Shown piece after piece: positions 54,080 through 61,012 of a DNA stretch of 64,000 bases. The position numbers and the translations under genes are program-made. The stretch is from positions 1 through 64,000 of the forward strand of contig CAMSQM010000004.1 in NCBI GenBank assembly GCA_947062675.1. Direction: 5' to 3'. Below the pieces are notes generated by a model that had not been told where the DNA came from, ran no database searches, and saw only the letters and a list, made by a program, of their open reading frames with translations. The DNA comes from an uncultured Roseburia sp. GTDB taxonomy: Bacteria; Bacillota; Clostridia; Lachnospirales; Lachnospiraceae. Within the stretch, counting starts at the first letter, position 1. Each line of letters starts with the position of its first letter.

Positions 54080-55378
54080 TCACACCAGCTCGCCGACACA
54101 CCGGTATTCCGGAAACATCCACTGTACCTGTGTCACCAGAAAGCTCATAATATCCTCATTCAGGTAATATTGCGGTTCTTCCGGCGAAAAAGAAATCACC
54201 AGCACCTGTGGCCGGCCGCCCGCGCGGATCTCATCCCGCACAAAATCATCCATATTATAATTGCAGTCCTCACAGCCCTCCGGGACTTCCTCCGCAATCC
54301 TGTATCCGCGAAATACCAGACAGTTTCCAACCGGAAACGACTCCATCAGGCGCGCCATCTCCGCCTTCGTCTTAATACTCCTGCGATACAGCTCCGTGAT
54401 ACTCCCGGAAAAGCTCTCCCTGCACTGATTGGAGAGCACCGGGAAAAGGTAACGGCCCGTCCCGGCTTCCCGGTTTACCTGATAAAGGGACCATTCGATC
54501 GGGCGCTCCTGCGGACAGGTAATCAGCAGATCCCCGTTCCGGCGCCGGATATTTGTGATCTCCTCCTCCTGATTCATAACAAGGTACTGACAGCTTCTTT
54601 CAAGGCGGTGTGCAAAAATCTGGTGCTCATAATGAATCTTATCGAACGCAGGCTCCGGATAAATGCTTGTCTTTTCCGTAATCTCCTTTAAATTCCAGAG
54701 CGGAAACACATCACAGCTCACCACCCCGGCATATTCCTCAAAATCCACCCGGATTTCCCGGATCTCCTCCTCTTTTCCGATGTCTTCCACAAAAACAAGG
54801 AAAACATCATACAGCTTCCTCAGATACGCCGCACAGACCGTCGTCCAGGGCTTAAAGTTCGCCGCAAATATCTCATACAGCTTCCCGATCTTCCTCAGAT
54901 ACGTCTCATTCCGCCGCACCACAAATGTTCCGCGGTACTCGCGGTTCTCCGTCTTTATCACACCGCAGAACTTTCTGCCGCCATCCGGGATCCCGTGCAG
55001 GGCAGTTACCGTTGTCTGGAAAAACGCGGTAAACAGCCGCAACTCCTCCCCTCTCTCCAGCGCCTCCCTCACATCGTCGCAGCGGATTTCCTTTTTCCGG
55101 ACATCCTCCTCCTGCATCGGATATAAAAACGTATCCGTCGAATCATAGTGCTTCCTGTCCGTCAGGGCAATCTGCACTGCACAGTCGCCCTGCTCCCCTT
55201 TCTCTTCCGCCAGAATGCGCTCATTCAGTTCACGGAACGCTGTCTCATGATACCGGTAGAGCTCCTTAAGCAGATTCCCGACAATCTCCTTATACAGCAC
55301 ACGCTCTCCCGGATCCGTGATCCCGAGCATCCGACTGTCTATATATGCCTCCATATCAAAATCGTCATAACTTCCCAT
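54080..55378 (-). CDS. Uncharacterised 432-residue injection-locus protein, possible TssF-like baseplate part
   Basis: No firm family match. The N-terminus (EAYIDSRMLGITDPGERVLYKEIVGNLLKELYRYHETAFRELNERI) is helical, with a DP-containing helix pair that recalls the N-terminal region of TssF-like proteins. The middle mixes sheets and helices (YAGVVSCDVFPLWNLKEIT; ICPQERPIEWSLYQ-like segment), and the C-terminus (GGRPQVLVISFSPEEPQYYL) is strand-rich. It is encoded directly before the 230-residue protein. I expect a large baseplate protein; this rests on position and size. Confidence 0.55.
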   Translation of the reverse strand: MGSYDDFDMEAYIDSRMLGITDPGERVLYKEIVGNLLKELYRYHETAFRELNERILAEEKGEQGDCAVQIALTDRKHYDSTDTFLYPMQEEDVRKKEIRCDDVREALERGEELRLFTAFFQTTVTALHGIPDGGRKFCGVIKTENREYRGTFVVRRNETYLRKIGKLYEIFAANFKPWTTVCAAYLRKLYDVFLVFVEDIGKEEEIREIRVDFEEYAGVVSCDVFPLWNLKEITEKTSIYPEPAFDKIHYEHQIFAHRLERSCQYLVMNQEEEITNIRRRNGDLLITCPQERPIEWSLYQVNREAGTGRYLFPVLSNQCRESFSGSITELYRRSIKTKAEMARLMESFPVGNCLVFRGYRIAEEVPEGCEDCNYNMDDFVRDEIRAGGRPQVLVISFSPEEPQYYLNEDIMSFLVTQVQWMFPEYRCVGELV

Positions 55379-55498
55379 CCGCTGTCCTCTCCTTCAGCTC
55401 CAGTGATCCCGCCGTCCCGCCGCTTCTCTGTCACTGCCATCTTCAGGGTTCCGTTTTCCCCTGTCTTTCCCGCCGCTTATCCGGCAGCTTTCGTCCGC

Positions 55499-57463
55499 TC
55501 AGCCAACGCCCTGATCATCTGCATTTCCGCCGTTCCCGCCGCCCTGATCTTCTCCGGCCGGCGGCGCAGCGCCTCCGGCTCCGCCGTTCTCACTGCCCTG
55601 TTCTCCGCCGGACGGCGGTGCTGCAGCCCCGGCCCCCTGTTCTCCGCCGGACGGCGGTGCTGCGGCCTCCTGTGCAGCGGCAGCCGCCGCCGCTGCGGCC
55701 GCGGCTTCCTTCTGCTCGTTTTCCTTCAGATCCAGAATCTCCATTTTCCGCTTTATCTCATCAAGCTTTTCATCTTCTTTCTGTTCCGCGTAAATATCCA
55801 TCGCCAGCAGATAATACTTTTTCGCCCCGCTGTAATTTCCGGCGTTCATTGCCTCTTCCGCCTGCTCCTCATACCCTTTTGCCTCCTCTTTCTGACTATT
55901 GCCGGCCATCACCTTGCTTCCGGCTGCCTCAAGCTTCTCCGAAACAATATCCTGCTGCATCTCATCTCCCAGATCTTCATACTTCTGTAAAGCTGCGGTA
56001 TAAAACACGCGCGCCGTCTCAAAATCCCCCTCCGCAAACGCCGCATCGCCCTGTGCCAGAAGATTCGCCGCCGATTCCTCCTTTGCAAGCTGTTCCTGAC
56101 GCGCTTCATTCTCTGCCTCCGCCTGCGCCTTCTGCCCCTCATACAGCTTGTCCAGCGCCTCTATGGCCGCCTTGCGTCCGTCTTCAAAATAGATTCCGGA
56201 AGCTGTCTCTTTCGCTTCAAGGTACTTCTCCTCCGCCCTGTCATACTGCAGGCTCTGTTCCAGCGTATCTCCGAGATGAAGCAGATCATACACGGAGATA
56301 TAATCCGCCGTCAGTGCAAGCCTGCGCGCGATATAATCAAGTCCCAGGCCATCCACATACCGCGCCCGCTTCTCCGCCTCCTTAAATGCCGCCTGCGCCT
56401 CCGAATATTCTCCGCCATCCAGCTGCCCCTGCGCCGCGTTCACCGCCTCTATCAGCTTCTGATAATTTGCAAGCTCAGCCTGCATCTGCCGGTCCCCCAG
56501 CGACTCCGCCAGTGAAAGCGCCTCACCGCACCGCTCTCCGGCCTTCGCGTAATTATCCATCTGTATGTACTCGATCGTATCCGTATACCACAGCGCAAGC
56601 TTCGCCTTCTTTTTCTGCCAGCCGCGATAAAGGATCGCTGCGACCAGCGCAGTCACAAGCAATACAACGAGAATCATCACCATAATCAGAATCATCATGC
56701 GGATTTTCCGTTTCCTTGCCGGGTCGGAAAAAATCTTATTTGCGAATATTACGACAAACGTATATTTTTTCAGATCCTCCGGCTGCCTCGACAGCAGCAG
56801 ATCCTCAATATTACAGACCGTCTCCTTCGGGTCATCCGATGCCTCCGCAAAAACATCCTCCAGCTCCCCCTCGTCAACGTGCTCCCAGATGCCGCCCGTA
56901 TAAAGCGCGATGGCGTCCGCGTTCGTCAGCTTTATTTTCCTGGAAATACAGGGCGAAAACCCCTTCTCCTGCCCCAGCCAGGCATACAGATTATTGCGCT
57001 CCTCGTGGGCTGCCACCTTATCCTGCGGCTCGTCCTGTTCCGTCACAAGCTCCATGGCAAGCGACTGATCTCTCGTTTTTTCCTTTACAAAACCATTGCG
57101 GTATAAACGCAGTCTGATATTGCCTGCCTGTCCATACCGCAATTTCACATAATCCGTGATCACAATCATCACGGAAGCCTTTAATTTCGTTTTGCTCTTT
57201 GCTCCAAGCAGTGCCCTGTTCGCCGCATTCAGGCATTTCCTCATCGTCCGCCTGCTCATCGAAGGCGCCTCTGAAAACGCGGCGACCGCCGTCAGAACCG
57301 CAAGCTTAGCGCCTGACGCCTCAAGCTGGTCGTCAATCCCGTCCGCAATCACATAACAGGCATAATCATCCAGCTCCACGAAACCGAAATAGTCGGTATT
57401 CCTTAAATCATTTCCTGCTTCCGAAGTAAACGCTGTCAGAAACTCCGAATTCTGTTTTCTCAT
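55499..57463 (-). CDS. PP2C-like/transmembrane/TPR protein of the injection locus
   Basis: A 654-residue protein. Residues about 1-245 form a PP2C-like domain (SEAGNDLRNTDYFGF, YVIADGID, KASVMIVITDYV, ADAIALYTGGIWEHVD) in which several metal-binding Asp are changed, so it may be a pseudophosphatase that binds phosphoproteins. One membrane helix (about 258-285) follows. The outer or cytoplasmic C-terminal part holds TPR-like and coiled-coil helices (AGERCGEALSLAESLGD; QAAFKEAEKRARYVDGL; ARVFYTAALQKYEDLGD) and ends in an Ala/Pro/Gly-rich tail with near-identical APPSGGEQG repeats. It could be the membrane anchor of the machine. Confidence 0.75.
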   Translation of the reverse strand: MRKQNSEFLTAFTSEAGNDLRNTDYFGFVELDDYACYVIADGIDDQLEASGAKLAVLTAVAAFSEAPSMSRRTMRKCLNAANRALLGAKSKTKLKASVMIVITDYVKLRYGQAGNIRLRLYRNGFVKEKTRDQSLAMELVTEQDEPQDKVAAHEERNNLYAWLGQEKGFSPCISRKIKLTNADAIALYTGGIWEHVDEGELEDVFAEASDDPKETVCNIEDLLLSRQPEDLKKYTFVVIFANKIFSDPARKRKIRMMILIMVMILVVLLVTALVAAILYRGWQKKKAKLALWYTDTIEYIQMDNYAKAGERCGEALSLAESLGDRQMQAELANYQKLIEAVNAAQGQLDGGEYSEAQAAFKEAEKRARYVDGLGLDYIARRLALTADYISVYDLLHLGDTLEQSLQYDRAEEKYLEAKETASGIYFEDGRKAAIEALDKLYEGQKAQAEAENEARQEQLAKEESAANLLAQGDAAFAEGDFETARVFYTAALQKYEDLGDEMQQDIVSEKLEAAGSKVMAGNSQKEEAKGYEEQAEEAMNAGNYSGAKKYYLLAMDIYAEQKEDEKLDEIKRKMEILDLKENEQKEAAAAAAAAAAAQEAAAPPSGGEQGAGAAAPPSGGEQGSENGGAGGAAPPAGEDQGGGNGGNADDQGVG

Positions 57464-57489
57464 TCCACGACTCCAATCTGTATCCTCCG

Positions 57490-58329
57490 TCAGCCGGACA
57501 ACGCTGTGCCGACCAGCACAACACTGGCATTATCTTTATCGGTGGAAGTATCGCTGTTCACCTTCTCGATCACAGCCAGCGCTTTCTGCTGGCAGCTTCC
57601 CGTTTTTGCCAGAATATGCTCTATCTCCCGCAGGCTGATCAAATCGTAGACGCCGTCGCTCATCAGCACCACAATATCCTCTTCTTTCAGCCGTACCGGC
57701 GCATCAAAATACTCTATATCCTTAAAATCATCTTTTCCAAGATAATTATACAGCCGGTGATTTTCCAGAAGCTGTATCGCATCCTGCCTGGAAATCTTCC
57801 CCTCATGAAACTTCTTCTCCGCCAGCACCGACACCGTGTGCCCGGTCGAAACCGGTATCAGGGAACCGTCACGAAACACGCAGATCCGGATATTTCCCGC
57901 CAGAGCATAATACAGATACCCTTCCCGCAGCAGCACGCATCCCGCACTGGCTGTTCCGCGGTTCTCATCCCCGACCGCCTTTAGAATCTCCCGGTTAGCA
58001 CAGTGAAATGCCTTCCGGAAATAGTACTGCGGATTGTTAAACGCATTGTAATCCCGGAAAATATCCGCGCAGGTATCTACCGCAATCCGGCCCGCAATCC
58101 GGCCTCCGTAAGTCTTCCCCGCGCCATCCGCGAGAACCGCCATGACACCCGCAGCCGTCGTCATCGTCGCGGCCGCGTCCTCCTGCACATCCCGGCTTCC
58201 GACCGTCATACAGGTACCAATATCTGTCACTCTCTTCCCCGAAGGCTTTTTCCGGTACGCCAGTTTCAGCATTTCCAGTATTACAATCACCGTGCCCAGT
58301 ATGATAACGATGTAATAGGCACTATCCAT
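57490..58329 (-). CDS. Membrane-anchored PP2C serine/threonine phosphatase
   Basis: A 279-residue phosphatase. An N-terminal helix (YYIVIILGTVIVILEMLKLAY) anchors it; the PP2C domain has VGSRDVQEDAA, VMAVLADGAGKTYGG, GTASAGCVLL, IVVLMSDGVYD and DKDNASVVLV, so all main metal-binding Asp are present and the enzyme should be active. In T6SS clusters PppA phosphatases of this type counteract a kinase acting on FHA proteins. The start ATG 58329 is inside the end of the FHA gene (8-bp overlap); a longer reading frame is less likely. Confidence 0.88.
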   Translation of the reverse strand: MDSAYYIVIILGTVIVILEMLKLAYRKKPSGKRVTDIGTCMTVGSRDVQEDAAATMTTAAGVMAVLADGAGKTYGGRIAGRIAVDTCADIFRDYNAFNNPQYYFRKAFHCANREILKAVGDENRGTASAGCVLLREGYLYYALAGNIRICVFRDGSLIPVSTGHTVSVLAEKKFHEGKISRQDAIQLLENHRLYNYLGKDDFKDIEYFDAPVRLKEEDIVVLMSDGVYDLISLREIEHILAKTGSCQQKALAVIEKVNSDTSTDKDNASVVLVGTALSG

Positions 58330-58843
58330 CTTCGTTTTCCTTTTCTCCCCACATAAAATGATTTCCACAGAACGGCAGAAATGCAAATACAGATCTCCCC
58401 ATCTCGATTTTATCGTAGGAACTGAGCACCATCGGCGTGTAAACTGCATTTTCATTCAGGTATACCAGCCCGTTCGAATCTCCCGGCAGCAGCACCGTCT
58501 CCCGCTTCTTCGGATCAAACACGATCACGGCATGATTCCTTCTGGAAATCTCATTATCTCCGAGAATCTGGATATCCATGTCATCCGCCCGCCCGATAAA
58601 ATTCTTTCCGCGCACAATCTTGTAGTCCTTCCCCTGTCTTGGGCCGGAAATACAGACCAGCCAGCCGCAGACCGGCATAATATCCTCCCGGAACAATTCC
58701 TCCTCTATATCAATCTCAGTCCTCTGTACCTCTTTCTTCTCCGGTGTCGCCGTCTCAATATTACAGTAAGGGCAGACTGTCCCGTATCTCTTTTTGCTGA
58801 ACAGATGTCCATTTTCACACCGGATCAGATTTGACTCTCCCAT
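58322..58843 (-). CDS. Zinc-ribbon FHA-domain protein
   Basis: A 173-residue cytoplasmic protein. IRCENGHLFSKKRYGTVCPYC (about residues 6-27) is a zinc ribbon; residues about 60-165 are an FHA domain, with NFIGRADDMDIQILGDNEISRRNHAVI providing the phosphothreonine-binding Arg, Ser and His, and GDSNGLVYLN the Asn. It should bind phosphorylated Thr on a partner and act with the adjacent phosphatase. The ATG at 58843 is preferred to GTG 58849. Confidence 0.88.
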   Translation of the reverse strand: MGESNLIRCENGHLFSKKRYGTVCPYCNIETATPEKKEVQRTEIDIEEELFREDIMPVCGWLVCISGPRQGKDYKIVRGKNFIGRADDMDIQILGDNEISRRNHAVIVFDPKKRETVLLPGDSNGLVYLNENAVYTPMVLSSYDKIEMGRSVFAFLPFCGNHFMWGEKENEDG

Positions 58844-58899
58844 TCTCACACCACCCTTATCTTCACTACATGGATCATTCGCGGCTCTCCGCCGCTATT

Positions 58900-59436
58900 T
58901 CACAAAATCTGCAGCCGCGTGAGGGCAATACAGATAATATCCCCCGCCTCAAGCCTGCACGGCTTTCCGTAAGAAAGCTTATATTTTTTCCCATCTCTCT
59001 TCTGGATGCTGACGCCGTTTTTCTCTGAAATATCCTCGATATACCAGCTGTCACCCGAATAATTCAGAACGGCATGCTCAATATCAATCATGCCCGCATA
59101 GACTGTATTTTCCAGATTGATGGAGACCTGATTCTCTCCGACGTCCCTGCCGATCACAAGCCCGTTTTTCCCGTAAATCTCCCAGGACCCGATCCTGTGA
59201 TCCGCCTCATCCAGGAGCACCAGTTCCGTCAGCACCTGCTGTCCGTCATCAGAAGTATCCGCATGATCGCGGCGCTCCCTGTATCCCGCCTCGACTGACC
59301 ACCAGATATGAAGTACCATGCCTGCAACTGCCACCCCAATCCAGACCCACGAGACCCGCCAGTCCGAAAACACCAGAAGCAGCAGCGCCATGACAAAAAA
59401 CAGCACGGCAATCATTCTGTTTATCTGCTTTCTCAT
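58900..59436 (-). CDS. Membrane FHA-domain protein
   Basis: A 178-residue protein with two membrane helices (about residues 8-24 and 30-47) and a C-terminal FHA domain (GLVIGRDVGENQVSINL, IDIEHAVLNYSGDSWYIEDISEKNGVSIQ). The conserved Arg, His and Asn are present; the usual Ser before His is changed (IDIEH). It may tether phosphorylated partners at the membrane. It starts 3 bp before the end of the DnaJ gene region, in a run of tightly packed signalling genes. Confidence 0.85.
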   Translation of the reverse strand: MRKQINRMIAVLFFVMALLLLVFSDWRVSWVWIGVAVAGMVLHIWWSVEAGYRERRDHADTSDDGQQVLTELVLLDEADHRIGSWEIYGKNGLVIGRDVGENQVSINLENTVYAGMIDIEHAVLNYSGDSWYIEDISEKNGVSIQKRDGKKYKLSYGKPCRLEAGDIICIALTRLQIL

Positions 59437-59439
59437 CCC

Positions 59440-59919
59440 CTACCTCTTTATCCCCATAAACCGCTCGAACAGATCCGTCGTATCCAGCGGATTTCTGGCG
59501 CCCGGATTCAGCTTCTGCTCATTCGTGACCGTTTTCGTATCCGGATTGAACCCGAAAAAACGCTCAAACGTCCTGTGTATATTTTCAAAATCAATTCCCG
59601 ACGCCTGTTCTTTTGCGCTCGCGGCGCCGTGTGCAGTTCCCGCGCCCGACGCACTCCCAGCGCCGTGTGCAGTTCCCGCGCCCGATGCGCTCCCTCTCTC
59701 CGCCCTGAACCGCCGATACTCTGCATCATACTTTTTCCGCTTTTCCGGGCTGCTTAAAATACTGTAAGCCTCATTAATTGCCTGAAACCGCTTCTCGCAC
59801 TCCCGATCTCCCGGATTGGCATCCGGATGATACTTTTTGGCAAGCTTCCGGTATGCCAGTTTTAAATCGTCTTCCGCTGCATCCTCCGGCACCCCCAGCA
59901 CCCGGTAAAGATTCTCCAT
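59440..59919 (-). CDS. DnaJ-domain protein of the injection locus
   Basis: A 159-residue protein. Residues about 2-66 are a J-domain with NLYRVLGVPEDAAEDDLKLAY and the HPD motif (KKYHPDAN), able to stimulate an Hsp70 ATPase. A 24-residue Ala/Gly/Ser/His segment follows, made of two copies of GSASGAGTAHGA, then a short C-terminal part (DFENIHRTFERFFGFNP). There is no zinc or peptide-binding domain. The obvious partner is the Hsp70-like protein of the same operon. ATG 59919 is preferred over the in-frame ATG at 59943. Confidence 0.9.
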   Translation of the reverse strand: MENLYRVLGVPEDAAEDDLKLAYRKLAKKYHPDANPGDRECEKRFQAINEAYSILSSPEKRKKYDAEYRRFRAERGSASGAGTAHGAGSASGAGTAHGAASAKEQASGIDFENIHRTFERFFGFNPDTKTVTNEQKLNPGARNPLDTTDLFERFMGIKR

Positions 59920-59991
59920 CCAGTTCCCCCGCCTTTCTGTCACTTATCCGCAGACTGACCTCTTATCATTTCTGATGTTTTTATGTCTGTT

Positions 59992-60045
59992 CTGCCGGCT
60001 TTCCGGAGACTTTTCCGTCCCCAAAAGTCTCCGGAAAGCTGGCAG
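59992..60045. repeat. Very long hairpin between Hcp and DnaJ genes
   Basis: Arms 59992-60014 and 60023-60045 pair in 22 of 23 positions across an 8-nt loop (core CTTTCCGGAGACTTTT). On the minus strand the right arm is followed by AGAACAGACA, not a U-run. With the terminator at 60055 it separates the tube/sheath genes from the signalling and baseplate genes. Confidence 0.85.
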
Positions 60046-60054
60046 TTTTCCAAA

Positions 60055-60080
60055 AAGGCACGTCTTCACAGACGTGCCTT
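60055..60080 (-). terminator. Terminator after the two Hcp genes
   Basis: AAGGCACGTCT (60055-60065) and AGACGTGCCTT (60070-60080) form a perfect 11-bp stem with a 4-nt loop; on the minus strand it runs into TTTTTGG. It lies 20 bp past the stop of the downstream Hcp gene. Confidence 0.8.
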
Positions 60081-60100
60081 CTCTTACGGACTGCCTGGAA

Positions 60101-60526
60101 TCAGGCGCCGTATCCGCCTTCCACTGTGACAAGCTCCAGCTTGTCCTTCTTCTGTTTGATCAGAATTTTAAAAATTCCGATTCCGTCCGTATCCCCGTAA
60201 ACCTCGCGGTAATCCACCACGAACGCGCGCGGAAATGTATATTTGCGCTCCACAAGTCCGCCCTCCGTAATCTCCACGGTCACCTGACGGTAAGCCGTCG
60301 CGTCCTCTGCCGGAACCATCGACCACAGGCCAAGCTGCCTTGTGCTGTCAAACGGATCCCCGTCTGTCGCAACCAGAATCTTGCCTTCGATCTCCAGCGC
60401 ACATCCGACGTCCTTCGTCCTCGCGTTGGAATTGAGCGGAATTTCCGTCTGGAATTTCACTCTCTTCACACATTCCTTCGCAACTTCAAAACTTTCCTGT
60501 CCATCCACTTTTACAATTAATGCCAT
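60101..60526 (-). CDS. Hcp/TssD-like tube protein (first of two paralogues)
   Basis: A 141-residue beta-rich protein. YTFPRAFVVDYREVYGDTDG, then FKILIKQKKDKLELVTVEGG, is the C-terminal signature of TssD/Hcp proteins as found in Bacteroidetes-type systems. It should form the hexameric inner tube of the injector, stacked inside the sheath encoded two genes upstream. Its paralogue lies 15 bp upstream. Strong ribosome site AAGGGAGG; an efficient terminator follows, fitting high expression. Confidence 0.85.
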   Translation of the reverse strand: MALIVKVDGQESFEVAKECVKRVKFQTEIPLNSNARTKDVGCALEIEGKILVATDGDPFDSTRQLGLWSMVPAEDATAYRQVTVEITEGGLVERKYTFPRAFVVDYREVYGDTDGIGIFKILIKQKKDKLELVTVEGGYGA

Positions 60527-60541
60527 CTGCCATACCTCCCT

Positions 60542-60967
60542 TTACTGGCTGAATCCGCCTTCAATGGTTGTCTGATCGGTCAGGTCCTTCTTCTGTTTCA
60601 CATGCAGATAGAACGTGCCCACGCCCGTCTCGTCATCCTGCTCCTCACTGTACTCCATCACGAACGCATTCGGCAGCGTAAACTGGCGCACAACCTGGCC
60701 CGCAGCGACAACATCCACCTGAACTTTGCGGTAGCAGTCCGCAGAGTCACTCGATATCACGCTCCATTTTGCAAGATTCAGGGTCGAATCCTCCGCCTCC
60801 GCGCCAAGGGAAAACAGCATCCTGCCCCATATCTTCATGGCTGCACCGTTATCCGTCGCTCTTGCATTGGAATCTTCCGGTATCTCGGACCGGAACTCGA
60901 CATTCGTGATACATCTCTCACTCAGGCTCACCGGACCGGAACCGTCAATCGTCAATCTGAAACCCAT
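60542..60967 (-). CDS. Hcp/TssD-like tube protein (second paralogue)
   Basis: A 141-residue protein aligned along its whole length with the other Hcp: FRLTIDGSGPV / LIVKVDGQES, CITNVEFRSEIPEDSNAR / CVKRVKFQTEIPLNSNAR, FTLPNAFVMEYSEEQDDETG / YTFPRAFVVDYREVYGDTDG, HVKQKKDLTDQTTIEGG at the end. The ATG at 60967 with GGAGGAAATGGG is chosen since it aligns with the start of the paralogue; an ATG at 60982 lies in the same frame. Two different subunits may build a mixed or capped tube. Confidence 0.85.
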   Translation of the reverse strand: MGFRLTIDGSGPVSLSERCITNVEFRSEIPEDSNARATDNGAAMKIWGRMLFSLGAEAEDSTLNLAKWSVISSDSADCYRKVQVDVVAAGQVVRQFTLPNAFVMEYSEEQDDETGVGTFYLHVKQKKDLTDQTTIEGGFSQ

Positions 60968-61012
60968 ACCCATTTCCTCCATTCTGAATTGATCTGTGCT
61001 ACATTACATGGT

